Shown piece by piece: positions 25,750-35,587 of a stretch of DNA of 64,000 nt; the first letter of the stretch is position 1, and every line of letters begins with the position of its first letter. Location: positions 186,001 to 250,000 of the forward strand of contig OY969700.1 of NCBI GenBank assembly GCA_963702035.1, written 5' to 3'. Under the pieces are notes generated by a model. That model did no database searches, was not told where the DNA came from, and saw nothing but the letters and a program-made list of their open reading frames with translations. Source of the stretch: VRUE01 sp963702035 (GTDB lineage: Bacteria > Actinomycetota > Thermoleophilia > Solirubrobacterales > 70-9). A program made the position numbers and the translations under genes.

Positions 25750-26181
25750 ATGAGCGTTCTGGAGCAGGTTCAGGCGGACGTGCGCACGGCTATGAAAGCC
25801 GGCGAGCGCGAGCGTGCCGCAGCGTTGCGGATGATCGTCGACTCGCTGCAGCAGGACGCCAAGCTGGGCAATGGCGACGAGGTCGCGGTCCTGCAGCGCG
25901 AGCGCAAGAAACGGCTCGAGGCCGCCGAGGCCTATGGCAAGGCCGACCGCGCCGAGCAGGAGAGCGCCGAGCGCTTCGAGGCCGAGCTGATCGAGGCCTA
26001 TCTGCCGGCGCAGCTGTCCGACGGGGAGCTGACCGAGCTTGTCGAGGCGGCGATCGCCGAGACCGGCGCCACCGAGCAGAAACAGATGGGGCAGGTGATG
26101 TCGGCGCTGATGCCGAAGCTCGGCGGGCGGGCCGACGGCAAGCGGGTCAGCGCGGCGGTGCGAGAGAAACTTGGCTCGTAG
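25750..26181 (+). CDS. GatB/YqeY-domain protein
   Basis: 143 residues of the YqeY family: LEQVQADVRTAMKAGERERAAALRMIVDSL, then EAELIEAYLPAQLSDGELTELV and MGQVMSALMPKLGGRADGKRVSAAVREKL. The family resembles the tRNA-binding end of GatB; cellular role not established. Overlaps the phoH TTG start by 11 nt. Confidence 0.9.
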   Translation: MSVLEQVQADVRTAMKAGERERAAALRMIVDSLQQDAKLGNGDEVAVLQRERKKRLEAAEAYGKADRAEQESAERFEAELIEAYLPAQLSDGELTELVEAAIAETGATEQKQMGQVMSALMPKLGGRADGKRVSAAVREKLGS

Positions 26182-27148
26182 GCAGCTGACCCTCGACAAC
26201 AGCGTGGCCGCCGAGCTGGCCGGCTCCGAGGACGCCGTCCTGCGCGCCCTGCGCGGCCGCCTCGACTGCGACTTCCATCTGCGCGGCAACGTCCTCACCC
26301 TCGACGGCGACTCGACCGACGTGCAGACAGCGGCGACCGTGGTCGACGAGCTGGTCGACCTGATCGAGCAGGGGCACGAGGTCGCACCCGGGACGATCGA
26401 AGCGGTGACCGGCGCGCTCGACGCCGACGAGAGCCCGGCCGAGATCCTCGAGGACGTCGTCTGGCGGCACCGCAACACCAGGGTGGCGCCGAAGACGCTC
26501 AACCAGAAACGCTACGTCGACTCGATCCGCCGACAGACGATCACCTTCGGCATCGGCCCCGCCGGCACCGGCAAGACGTTCCTCGCCGTGGCTATGGCCG
26601 CACATGCCCTTGCCGAGAAGGAAGTGCAGCGGATCATCCTCACCCGGCCGGCTGTCGAGGCCGGCGAGCGGCTCGGCTTCCTGCCCGGCGACATCCAGGC
26701 CAAGGTCGACCCCTACCTGCGGCCCCTTTTCGACGCGCTCTTCGACATGCTCGATCCCGACCGCGTCAACGGCTACTTCGAGCGCGGCGTGATCGAGGTG
26801 GCGCCGCTGGCGTTCATGCGTGGAAGGACGTTGAACGACTCCTTCGTGATCCTCGACGAGGCGCAGAACACCAGCCCCGAGCAGATGAAGATGTTCCTCA
26901 CCCGGCTCGGCTTCAACTCGCGCATGGTCGTCACCGGGGACGTCACCCAGATCGACCTGCCGACCGACCAGCGCTCTGGCCTCGTCGTCGTCCGCGACAT
27001 CCTCAGCGAGGTCCAGGACATCTCCTTCGTCCGCTTCGGCGGCGAGGACGTCGTCCGCCACAAGCTGGTGCAGCGGATCGTCGCCGCCTACGGCGAGCAC
27101 GCCGAGCGCACCCAGGGCGGGCAGCCGCCCGCGGCGGATGGGGGTTGA
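26171..27148 (+). CDS. PhoH-family ATPase
   Basis: 325 residues. P-loop GPAGTGKTFLAVAMAA (about 136-151) and Walker B FVILDEAQNTSPEQMKMFLTR; N-terminal KH-like RNA-binding region. Forms the conserved PhoH-YbeY-Era cluster linked to ribosome and RNA quality control. TTG start; the end overlaps ybeY by 11 nt. Confidence 0.93.
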   Translation: MARRQLTLDNSVAAELAGSEDAVLRALRGRLDCDFHLRGNVLTLDGDSTDVQTAATVVDELVDLIEQGHEVAPGTIEAVTGALDADESPAEILEDVVWRHRNTRVAPKTLNQKRYVDSIRRQTITFGIGPAGTGKTFLAVAMAAHALAEKEVQRIILTRPAVEAGERLGFLPGDIQAKVDPYLRPLFDALFDMLDPDRVNGYFERGVIEVAPLAFMRGRTLNDSFVILDEAQNTSPEQMKMFLTRLGFNSRMVVTGDVTQIDLPTDQRSGLVVVRDILSEVQDISFVRFGGEDVVRHKLVQRIVAAYGEHAERTQGGQPPAADGG

Positions 27149-27503
27149 CCTCGCCGACGTGCCGGCCGAGCTGCGCGACGCGGTCGCGGCGGCGCTGGCG
27201 GCGGCGGGCGTCGCCGACGGGCACGTCGCCGTCGAGCTGGTCGACGCCGCTCGGATCCGCGAGCTCAACCGGGTTCACCGCGGCAAGGACGCCCCGACCG
27301 ACGTGCTCGCCTTCCCGCTCGACGGCGCCGGGCCGACCGCGGGCCCACGCGAGCTCGGCGACGTCACGATCTGCCCCGAGCACTGCACGGACGTCGTCGA
27401 GGCGGCCGTCCACGGCACTCTGCACCTCTGCGGAATGGACCACGAGAGCGACAAGGGCGAGATGCTCGCCTTGCAGGGCCGAGTGATGGCGGGGTTGAGA
27501 TGA
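27138..27503 (+). CDS. ybeY: Endoribonuclease YbeY
   Basis: 121 residues, shorter than the usual 150 or so. Zinc-binding HGTLHLCGMDHESD (HGxLHLxGxDH) is complete, as are ELNRVHRGKDAPTDVLAFPL and LGDVTIC. Takes part in 16S rRNA 3' maturation in other bacteria. Overlaps era by 4 nt. Confidence 0.94.
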   Translation: MGVDLADVPAELRDAVAAALAAAGVADGHVAVELVDAARIRELNRVHRGKDAPTDVLAFPLDGAGPTAGPRELGDVTICPEHCTDVVEAAVHGTLHLCGMDHESDKGEMLALQGRVMAGLR

Positions 27504-28393
27504 CCCGGGCCGGCTTCGTCGGCCTCGCCGGGCGACCCAACGTCGGCAAGTCGACCCTGGTCAACGCGCTCGTCGGCAGCCGCGTCGCGATCGTCTCGAT
27601 GCGCCCGCAGACGACGCGCCGGGCGATCCGCGGCATCGCCACCGACGTCGAGGCGGGATACCAGCTCGTCCTCGTCGATCTCCCCGGGGTGCAGAAGCCC
27701 CGCGACGTGCTGACCGAGCGAATGCAGCACCGGGTCGAGCGCGAGCTGGCCGACTCCGACCTTGCCCTGCTGGTCGTCAACGGGCAGGAGGGGATCGGCG
27801 CCGGCGACCGCTTCATCGCCCGTGCCCTCGTCGAGGCGAACAGCAAGCTGCCGACGATCTGCGCGGTCAACAAGATCGACACGGTCGGGCCCAACCAGCT
27901 GGTGCCGGTGCTATCCGAGGCCGCCGAGCTGGAGGGCGTCGACGAGGTATTCCCGATCAGCGCCCGCGGCGGCAAGGGCCTCGACGCCCTGATGCAACGC
28001 CTCGCCGAGCTCGTCCCCGAGGGCCCCTACCTCTACCCGCCCGAGGACCACAGCGACCAGTCGGGCGAGACGATGCTGGCCGAGCTGATCCGCGAGCAGG
28101 TTCTCAACCGGACCCGCGACGAGATCCCGCACTCGGTCGAGGTGCAGGTCAAGGAGATCGAACGGCGCGATGACGGGCTGATCACCGTGCGCGCCGAGAT
28201 CTGGGCCGAGACCGAGTCCCAGAAGGGCATCCTGATCGGCAAGGGCGGCAAGAAGATAGGCGAGGTCGGGACCGCGGCCCGCAGCTCACTGGAGGCCGAG
28301 CTGGGCGCAAAGGTCCACCTCGACCTCAAGGTCCGGGTCCGCAGCCACTGGCGAAGGGACGAGGGGCTCTTGGATCGCCTGGGCATCGAGTAG
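27500..28393 (+). CDS. era: GTPase Era
   Basis: 297 residues. G1 GRPNVGKST, switch I with TTRR, G3 DLPGV, G4 NKID; C-terminal KH domain with ILIGKGGKKIGEVGTAAR. Binds 16S rRNA during 30S assembly. Last core gene before the island. Confidence 0.97.
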   Translation: MTRAGFVGLAGRPNVGKSTLVNALVGSRVAIVSMRPQTTRRAIRGIATDVEAGYQLVLVDLPGVQKPRDVLTERMQHRVERELADSDLALLVVNGQEGIGAGDRFIARALVEANSKLPTICAVNKIDTVGPNQLVPVLSEAAELEGVDEVFPISARGGKGLDALMQRLAELVPEGPYLYPPEDHSDQSGETMLAELIREQVLNRTRDEIPHSVEVQVKEIERRDDGLITVRAEIWAETESQKGILIGKGGKKIGEVGTAARSSLEAELGAKVHLDLKVRVRSHWRRDEGLLDRLGIE

Positions 28394-28780
28394 CGAGGGG
28401 GTGGGACGCCCTTGCCCGGATTGGGGGGAGGGGATGAGGCCGCCCTCGCCCGGACAATCGTCAGTCTTTCAAGCCGAAGGTCGCGAGTTCGATTCTCGTC
28501 GGGCGCATTCCGCAGGGTTCCAGGGGAGACCGGGTTCTTCCCATGCCAGAGCCGAATGCCCGGCTCGCGCCTCGATTCACGTTCCGCGCTCTTCCAGGTG
28601 ATTCCGAGGTGTTCCGCGAGGTCGTTGCCGTCCCTTTCGATTTTCAGCCTTCGAGAAGCCGGAGACCTAGGGGCGGAGTGGCGTGCGCCCTTTCCTCACC
28701 TGCTTACGTGACCCACGAAAACGTCGGGAGAGCCCGAAAAGCCTTGAACGCCATTAGTCTCATATATTGCTCGTGGCCTA
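28394..28780. other. Intergenic region, left end of the island
   Basis: 387 bp without a convincing gene. It holds the tRNA 3'-end-like repeat at 28470 and, after it, sequence with less codon-like structure. TATATT at 28763-28768 is a possible -10 box for the giant gene. Confidence 0.6.
28470..28508 (+). repeat. Left tRNA 3'-end-like direct repeat (attL-like)
   Basis: 39 nt reading as the end of an anticodon arm, a variable loop, a T arm (GCGAG-TTCGATT-CTCGT) and an acceptor 3' strand (CGGGCGC-A). It matches 35588-35626 at 37 of 39 positions. The matching 5' half of a tRNA is not present upstream, so it is a remnant. Confidence 0.8.
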
Positions 28781-31700
28781 TTGATTCACTTCAGCAACAG
28801 TCAACTGGAGTCCGCGCTGGCGAGCATCGCCGAGCATGCACTGGCGGAGTGGGCGCCTGAAGCGGAGATCCATGTCTCGCCCATGGCGTCGGGTCTTTCG
28901 GGGGCGGCTCTACTGTCGGCCGACATCAGCGGCGAGGCGGCGGGGGAACTCGGCGGTGTTCATATCCTGAAGGTGGCGACGGGGGACGGTCGGCCCCGGG
29001 AGAGTCGCAGCGGAGAGGCGCGGGCGGCGGACTTCGGCGACTTTGCCGAGAAGCACGTGCCGCGCGTGCTGCGGCACTGGAGTGGGGTCACGGCTGAGGA
29101 AGCCAAAGCCTCCGGCTCAGCCATTCTGCTCGAGATCGCCGGTGGGAGCCTGCGCCGGTACACTGCACCCACCCGGCGTCGCTCGGAGCCGTTGCAGACC
29201 TTTGCCAAGAGGCTGGTCCAGGAGCTTACGGTTGCTTGGACGGATCTCTCGGATGTCACCACCGGCTCCGTGCGCGACTTCATCCACGAGGCACTGGGTG
29301 TGGACCAGGCTGAAGAGGCCCTGCGGCTGGCAGACGATTTCTACGGCGTGACGGATTCCCGGACCGAACACCGTCACACGTTCCTCTCGCCCGCGCGGCT
29401 GCTCGGCCGGCCCGCCCAGGAGAGGTTCGTACGCGCTTTCCGGCATGGCGATTTGCACACGGGCAACCTGATCCTTCCGGTCGAGTCGTCGCCGGACGGC
29501 GACGACTTCTGGCTGATCGACTTCGACCGCGCGGGAGAGGGCTACTTCGGCCAGGACATCGCCTACCTGGAGCTCAGCATCATCTGCGACTTCTACGACC
29601 ACCTCACCGGTCCTAGTCTCGCCTCCTGCCTGAGCCACGCCGAGGATCCCACGCACAGCCATCTCATTCCGGACGACCTCCAGTGGCTGGCTGAGTTCAT
29701 GCGGAACACGCGGGCGGCGCTTACCGAGTTCGGGGCCACCACCGCCGGCAGGGCCGACGACCTTGAGCGGCAGATGATCATCGCTCGCATCGCTGAGGCG
29801 CTCCGCTGGGCACGGCGATTTCCCGAACAGCGCAAATCCAAGGTGGCGCTCTTCTATGCGGGTTGGTACGTCACTCATCTCGAGGGACTCGACGGCGATC
29901 CAGCGGTCTCGGCAGCGGCTGAAGGTGGCGGCGATGGCGATCTCGACCTTGCGGACAAGCCCCTGGAAGGCACGGACCTCGAGGTCTGGCAAGGTCTTTG
30001 GGGCGACGCTGGCCACTTCGCCCGCCGTGACTGGACCTATGTCCTGATCGCCGAGCGAATCGGCAACGACACCAGCCTAGGCGCGCTTGGCAGCCTCCCT
30101 CTCAGCGCGGTCGTCAACCTTGATCCCAGCTCCGACACCGACGGTCTCCACAGCCACGCCGAGCCGGTACTGGCCTCGTCGCGGGCGGTACATGTTTTCA
30201 GCGAAGATCCGCCGGTATCGGACGACAAGCGGGGAGCCGCGTGGCTGATGAGTGCCGGGTGGCGTTTGCGGCGCGAGCCCGCGGTCAACTATCGGACCTG
30301 GCGCAGGACCAAGCTCCGACACGTCCGCGGCCTCTTCGAAGAGCTTCGGCAACGGACCGGCGACAGTCCCGTCTTCGTCCTCACGCTGGCGGGGCAGTAC
30401 GATGCGGACGACGCGGCTGGAGACGCCGATCGGCTCGTACAGGTGCTCGAAGCTGCGGACGAGGTCTGGGGGGAGCGAGCGGCGCTGCACGTGGTCAGCG
30501 ACGCCCGCGTCCGCCGAGCCGTCCCGCTTTTCCACCACCCGATCGCCGCCACCAGCTTCGTCCGACAGCTCGCGACTGTCTACGGCGCCGAGGAAACCGC
30601 CACCCACGTCCGGCTTCCCTCGGGACCGGATGGGACGGTGGTGGTCGAGCAAGATGTCCTACAGATCATGCGGGAGTACTTCGAGGTGCTCCATGATCGG
30701 ATCGACACGGAAGGGGGGGAGGAGGAGCAGGAGAACGACGCCTTCTGGCGCGGAGGCCAGGTTCTCTGGAGCGACCTCGCGGAGGAACGTGACGTACCCA
30801 GGGAGGTCGGATCGGAGCTGAACCAGGAGGTTCTCAGCTCGCTGGAGCAGCATCGCACTCATACCGTCGTCCTCGAGCATCGCCCCGGGGCCGGGGGGAC
30901 GACCGCGGCCTTGCGGGCGGCGTGGGACGTGCACGGTCGTTTCCCGGTCGCCGTTCTCCGTCGCGGTCAGGCGGTAGACCGCGAGCGGGTCCGCAAGCTG
31001 GCCGAGCGGCTTCACCGTCTTTTCGTCCTGACGGAAAGCCCAGTCCTTCTCGTCGCCGAGGCGGCCGACCTCCCGGAGGCCAACCGGGAGCAGCTTTATC
31101 GAGAGCTTGCCTCGCACCGGGCGCGGATCACGCTGCTCTACATTCGCCGCTCGCTCTCCCCCCGCAGCAACGGGCTCTCCGTTACCGACCCGTTGAGCGA
31201 CCAAGAGGCTGGTCAGTTCCTCTCGCGCTTCCGCCAGTTGACCGAGGACCCTGACCGGATTGCCGAGCTGCAGCTGCTGTCGGCGCCTCCCTTCGAGCGG
31301 TATCGGACGCCGTTCTTCTACGGGCTCACCACCTTTCAGCGGGACTTCACGAAGCTGGGCGACTACGTCAGTCACTACCTCCGCGAGGTGGCCGGTCGAG
31401 CGCGCGACATCCTCGCGCACCTCGCATTCGTCACCCTTTACTCGAACACTGGGCTTCAGTTGGGGCTGATCCACCGGCTCTTCCGGCAAGACTCCGCCAG
31501 CGACCAGATGACCATCGAGGATCTGCTCGGCTCGGCGGCCGCACTCGTCGTCCACCGAGCCGGCCGCTATCAAATTGCGCACCCGCTGTTGGCCGAAGAG
31601 CTTCTGATTCGCCTGACCGGAGCAGAGGAATGGCGGGAGCACCTCCAGCATGTCGCGCTCGATTTCATCGAAGACGTCGCGGCGGTGGGGGACACCGCAG

Positions 31701-34700
31701 GCGACCCCATTCGCACGCTCCTCCGACAGATATTCATCGACCGGGAACCGACCGACGAGATGGAAGACCGCGTCGCCTTCGCCGGCGTAATCGAAGATCT
31801 CGACGCGATCGATGTCTCGATCGGGCATGGCGTTCTGAGGGAGTTGACCAACGTCCTCCCGGACGAGTCACATTTTTGGAACCACCTGGGCCGGCACCAG
31901 ATTCACCGGTTGAAGCGGGACTACGACGTCGCCGAACAGAACCTCGAACATGCGATCTCGCTGGCTCCGCGAGACCCGCTGCACTACCACACGCTCGGGT
32001 TGGCTCGGCGCGCCCGCTTGAAAGAGGGGTTGAAAACGGCGAGGGGGCAGGGGCCCGAAGCGATGATGTCGGTGATCGAGCGCCGGTTCGAGAGAACCGT
32101 CGATTGCTTCCGGGAGTCACGGTCGCTGGCCCCCGACGACATCTACGGCTACACCACTCACGTTCAGACGATCCTTGATGCCGCCCAGCACCTGCAGAGG
32201 GCGGCGGCCGTCGACAGCATCGCCAACCTGCCAGCGGGGGCGAGCGAGTGGGCCCTCGAGCAGATTACGATCGCCAACACGCTGCTCGAAGACGCTTCGC
32301 AGCTGTACGGAACGCTCGAACCCAAGAACGACTACCTACAGCGGTGCGAAGCGGATGTCTTTCGGCTTTACGGCGACCTGGATGCCGTCATCGAACTCTG
32401 GGAGGACGGGGACAGCCGCGGTAACTCGACGCCGTTCTCTCGCCGGGCGCTGGCACAGGCGTATCTGGTGCGGGCAAATCGCAGCTGGCGCGCGCTCAAC
32501 CCACCGGAGCTGTGGCGGATCGTCTCCCTGTCCGAATCCAACCTCGGTCGTGCGACCGCGCGGGAGGAGGACTACAGACTTTGGTTCGAAGCCTCGAAGC
32601 TGCTACCGGACTTCGATGTAGAGCGGGCGCTCGGCAACCTTGAGCTGTGGTCGTCGCGCCTTCCCTCCTGGCGCGCGGCCTACTACCGGTATGTACTCCA
32701 CTTCCTGCTCTGGCTGACGGAGCGCAGTGAGGACACCGACACTTTTCGGAGCGCCCAGGAAGAGTGCTCGGAGCGCAGCACCGGGCGAGTGGACCATTCG
32801 CACATCTGGTTGTCCAAGGATCCGGGCTGGTGTCCACTGGTGACCGAGTCTGACCTCGGGGAATGGAACCGTCAGCAACGTTTCTGGCACGACACGAGCA
32901 TGTTGCGGCGGGTCAACGGCGCCATCGACTTCATCAACGGCTACAGCTCAGGAAACGTCTTGATCGGTGATTCCCACGTTCAGGCCTTCTTCGTGCCCGG
33001 CGTAGGCGGGTTCATGTCAGAGGCCGACGAGAACACCCCGGTGAACTTCTTCATCGGGTTTCGTCCCTCCGGCCTGCGTGCGTGGGACGTGCAGCGAGGC
33101 CACGTCGAGGAGGCGATCACGCGGGGCGGCGAGCCGCTCGCTATGCCGATGTTCATCTCGAGGCCACGGGACGCGAACTACGAGGAGGTGCAGCGCGAGC
33201 GGGCCAAGAGCCTGCGCGCGAGCCGCGTTCGGGAGTTGGTCCAGTCCTTCGCCAAGGCAGCCCTCGACCGTTCCCCCGCCGTAAGGCTTCGCTGGATCGA
33301 AGAGCGCGTGCTCGCTACGGCCGGTGTTGGCAGTTCAACTCTGATCAATGAAGACAGCGTGCGGCGGATGGTCAGTGTCTTGGACGGCATCAAGATCGAG
33401 GAAAGGGTCAACGGCGCCGTTGCCACGCGAAGCGGTCGCGGGACCGCGCCAGCAAATGGGGAGGAAGAGTTGGAGGTTGGCTTCGTCTCTCACTTCGACC
33501 GAATCAAAGGCCTCGGCAGAATCTCCGGGCAGGGGGGAGAGGTCCTTCAGTTCTCGGTCTCCGACCTGCACTCCGAGTCGCCGACCGAGGTCCGCCGAAA
33601 CGCCGTAGTTCGATTCCTGCCGAGCCGCGACCGACGAGCGGACCGAGCTCTACAGGTTCAGATGCTTCCCGACGCGACCCTCTACGAAGGCCGCATCATC
33701 CGGTCCGAGAGTCTGGGGCGGTTGGTTCAAGACGAGATCTCACGGATCCTCGAAGACCTATCCGCAAAGGAGGGTCGCGGCAGTGTCAAGGCGGAAGAGC
33801 TCGAAGATCGCCTGAAGCAGGCCTTCCGTGGCGGGCTGCCCTTGGAAAACCGCCTCGGGGTCGTCGGGCTGCGAGCCTTCCTGCGAGATCAGCAGTGGCT
33901 GGTGGTGAGCGGTCAGTCCGGAGATCAGCGCGTCGGACTGGCACAGCCTCTGGGTCGAAGCTACGAAGCGATTGGCGCCGCCGACGATGGCACGGCGAGC
34001 GGGCCGCGGGCCGCGGCGCACGAACTCTACGAGCAGCTTCGCCGCCAGCATCCGAGTGTGACCGTTCAGATGCTGGCACGGGAGTTGAGCGGGCGGTTGG
34101 GGCCGTCGAAATATGGAGAGTTCGTTGGGTCCCGAGGCCCGAAACAGGCGCTGGAAGACTTGGGCGACTGGGAAGTTGTGCGGATCGACGACAAGCCGGA
34201 GGTCCGACCGGTCGCGCGCCACGCGGAGGGGGGCAACGGTTCGCAGCAAGGCGGCGGGGGCGAGGCCGACAAACACGAGATTGTGCGGGCGGCCGCGGAG
34301 CGGGTTAAGCGCCAGCATCGCGAGATCTCGCTTCAAGTACTCGGAGACACCCTGAAAGAGGATCTGGGCGACTCGGCCTATGAGGCCTTCATAGCTCCAA
34401 AGCGTCTGAAGGGGATGATCGAAAGTCTCGGCGAGTGGACCCTCACGGAGGTTCGACAGGGCCACATCTTGGTGGAGCCGCTGGCTGCTGTCAATGGGCC
34501 GGTTGAGGGGAGCGCGCTGGCTCCTGAGGATGGGACCGCGGCCAGTGTGCTCACCGTCGATCAAGTGGGCAAATTGATCGAAGAGGTCGAGGAGCGGTTG
34601 CATGCGAAAGGGAAGTCACCGTCTCCGCAAGCGATCGGGACGTATCTGCAGCAGGTAGCGGGAGACGATTCGTATCGGGCTTTTGTCGGTTCCAAGGGGC

Positions 34701-34762
34701 TGGTCCGAACCTTGAAGGGTCTGGGCCTCTGGAACCCGTCTTGGGACAAGGGCGAAGCTTGA
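28781..34762 (+). CDS. Giant multidomain protein: APH-like kinase, P-loop NTPase, helical repeats, cold-shock-like and LOTUS-like domains
   Basis: 1,993 residues, TTG start. Residues about 20-400 form an aminoglycoside-phosphotransferase/choline-kinase-like domain with FRHGDLHTGN (about 220) and WLIDFDRAGEG (about 244), so the catalytic Asp/Asn and metal Asp are present. Residues 410-640 are an alpha/beta region I cannot name. A Walker A (EHRPGAGGTTAALR) sits near 700 with a STAND-like helical and winged-helix region after it; TPR-like repeats span about 1030-1310. Near 1566-1630, FVSHFDRIKGLGRISGQGGE resembles a cold-shock domain. Four C-terminal repeats (starting near 1651, 1745, 1833, 1927) resemble OST-HTH/LOTUS RNA-binding modules. 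No neighbour is co-transcribed. Defence function is inferred. Confidence 0.75.
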   Translation: MIHFSNSQLESALASIAEHALAEWAPEAEIHVSPMASGLSGAALLSADISGEAAGELGGVHILKVATGDGRPRESRSGEARAADFGDFAEKHVPRVLRHWSGVTAEEAKASGSAILLEIAGGSLRRYTAPTRRRSEPLQTFAKRLVQELTVAWTDLSDVTTGSVRDFIHEALGVDQAEEALRLADDFYGVTDSRTEHRHTFLSPARLLGRPAQERFVRAFRHGDLHTGNLILPVESSPDGDDFWLIDFDRAGEGYFGQDIAYLELSIICDFYDHLTGPSLASCLSHAEDPTHSHLIPDDLQWLAEFMRNTRAALTEFGATTAGRADDLERQMIIARIAEALRWARRFPEQRKSKVALFYAGWYVTHLEGLDGDPAVSAAAEGGGDGDLDLADKPLEGTDLEVWQGLWGDAGHFARRDWTYVLIAERIGNDTSLGALGSLPLSAVVNLDPSSDTDGLHSHAEPVLASSRAVHVFSEDPPVSDDKRGAAWLMSAGWRLRREPAVNYRTWRRTKLRHVRGLFEELRQRTGDSPVFVLTLAGQYDADDAAGDADRLVQVLEAADEVWGERAALHVVSDARVRRAVPLFHHPIAATSFVRQLATVYGAEETATHVRLPSGPDGTVVVEQDVLQIMREYFEVLHDRIDTEGGEEEQENDAFWRGGQVLWSDLAEERDVPREVGSELNQEVLSSLEQHRTHTVVLEHRPGAGGTTAALRAAWDVHGRFPVAVLRRGQAVDRERVRKLAERLHRLFVLTESPVLLVAEAADLPEANREQLYRELASHRARITLLYIRRSLSPRSNGLSVTDPLSDQEAGQFLSRFRQLTEDPDRIAELQLLSAPPFERYRTPFFYGLTTFQRDFTKLGDYVSHYLREVAGRARDILAHLAFVTLYSNTGLQLGLIHRLFRQDSASDQMTIEDLLGSAAALVVHRAGRYQIAHPLLAEELLIRLTGAEEWREHLQHVALDFIEDVAAVGDTAGDPIRTLLRQIFIDREPTDEMEDRVAFAGVIEDLDAIDVSIGHGVLRELTNVLPDESHFWNHLGRHQIHRLKRDYDVAEQNLEHAISLAPRDPLHYHTLGLARRARLKEGLKTARGQGPEAMMSVIERRFERTVDCFRESRSLAPDDIYGYTTHVQTILDAAQHLQRAAAVDSIANLPAGASEWALEQITIANTLLEDASQLYGTLEPKNDYLQRCEADVFRLYGDLDAVIELWEDGDSRGNSTPFSRRALAQAYLVRANRSWRALNPPELWRIVSLSESNLGRATAREEDYRLWFEASKLLPDFDVERALGNLELWSSRLPSWRAAYYRYVLHFLLWLTERSEDTDTFRSAQEECSERSTGRVDHSHIWLSKDPGWCPLVTESDLGEWNRQQRFWHDTSMLRRVNGAIDFINGYSSGNVLIGDSHVQAFFVPGVGGFMSEADENTPVNFFIGFRPSGLRAWDVQRGHVEEAITRGGEPLAMPMFISRPRDANYEEVQRERAKSLRASRVRELVQSFAKAALDRSPAVRLRWIEERVLATAGVGSSTLINEDSVRRMVSVLDGIKIEERVNGAVATRSGRGTAPANGEEELEVGFVSHFDRIKGLGRISGQGGEVLQFSVSDLHSESPTEVRRNAVVRFLPSRDRRADRALQVQMLPDATLYEGRIIRSESLGRLVQDEISRILEDLSAKEGRGSVKAEELEDRLKQAFRGGLPLENRLGVVGLRAFLRDQQWLVVSGQSGDQRVGLAQPLGRSYEAIGAADDGTASGPRAAAHELYEQLRRQHPSVTVQMLARELSGRLGPSKYGEFVGSRGPKQALEDLGDWEVVRIDDKPEVRPVARHAEGGNGSQQGGGGEADKHEIVRAAAERVKRQHREISLQVLGDTLKEDLGDSAYEAFIAPKRLKGMIESLGEWTLTEVRQGHILVEPLAAVNGPVEGSALAPEDGTAASVLTVDQVGKLIEEVEERLHAKGKSPSPQAIGTYLQQVAGDDSYRAFVGSKGLVRTLKGLGLWNPSWDKGEA

Positions 34763-34926
34763 CCTCTAGTCACATGCGTTTCGAGCTCCGTCGCGCGCTA
34801 GTCCGCTCTGGTCGGCTCGCTCGGCTAGCGACGCCGGCGATCAACAAGCGCACCTTTGAGCAAAGTAGCCGTCGCCGGAGCCGCTGAGCCTGGCTGACCT
34901 ATCCTTTCCCCTGCTATCACCGATAG

Positions 34927-35160
34927 ATGGCACAGCTCTTGGTCTGTGACATTGAAGGCGAGGTTGTACGCGAGCTGAAGGTTCCGCGCCGCCCGCCACG
35001 GCCGCTCAGCGGAGGAGGAGCATTGGCATATCTTGCGCGAGGCTCTGAGGCCCAAGGGGCCAGCTCCATCCCTCAAGGAGCTTTCGCTCACAATGCCCAA
35101 TGTCGGGGAGGATCGGGACTTTGAGCGACCGGAGGACCGTGGCCGTACGGTCGATCTTTG
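34927..35160 (+). pseudogene. FitA-type antitoxin, frameshifted
   Basis: Starts MAQLLVCDIEGEVVRELK, a FitA-like RHH antitoxin N-terminus. After about residue 18 the homology continues one base downstream (AARHGRSAEEEHWHILREAL, then GRTVDL and a stop overlapping the toxin start). One extra base near 34980 explains the break. Confidence 0.7.
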
Positions 35161-35463
35161 AGCCACCTGCTCGACGCCAACGTCATCTCCGAGTTGCGCA
35201 AGGAGGAACGGGCCGAGGCGGGCGTCTCCAACTGGTTCGACGGCCTCACCGATCAAGAGATCTACCTGAGCGTCCTGACGATTGACGAGATCCGGCGCGG
35301 AGTCGAGAGTGTGCGCCGCCGCGACCCCGACTCGGCCGCCGCTCTGGATGGCTGACTCGCCCGCTTGACCGAGGCACATCGCGACCGGATCCTCCAGGTG
35401 GCCCGCAATGTCGCCGACGTTGAAGCCACCGGCGTCGAGTTGCTAGACCCCTTCGACAGCTAA
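35158..35463 (+). pseudogene. FitB/VapC-type PIN toxin with nonsense codon and internal deletion
   Basis: TTG start gives SHLLDANVISELRKEER and LSVLTIDEIRRGVE, a PIN N-terminus. The frame meets TGA at 35353-35355 where relatives have a Trp (DG-stop-LARL). After the stop, LTEAHRDRILQV jumps straight to ARNVADVEATGVELLDPF, so the middle of the domain with the third catalytic acid is gone. Inactive. Confidence 0.75.
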
Positions 35464-35587
35464 GGCCACCCCGCGAGATCGTTCGGTCAGCGCCTTGCGC
35501 CTCCTACCCTTTCGCCTTCCCTTTGATCCTGAGCCACGCTCTAATTGGCTCCAGGAGTACCTTCCCGGCCCACCCGATGCAAGCCTG

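Noticed and set aside
28440..28508. Functional tRNA gene at the left island end
   Set aside because: T arm and acceptor 3' strand are fine, but no matching 5' acceptor, D arm or anticodon stem can be formed upstream. The same holds for the copy at 35588.
34825..35379. Minus-strand gene of 184 codons at the island's right end
   Set aside because: It is opposite the recognisable FitAB remnants and shows no motif of its own.
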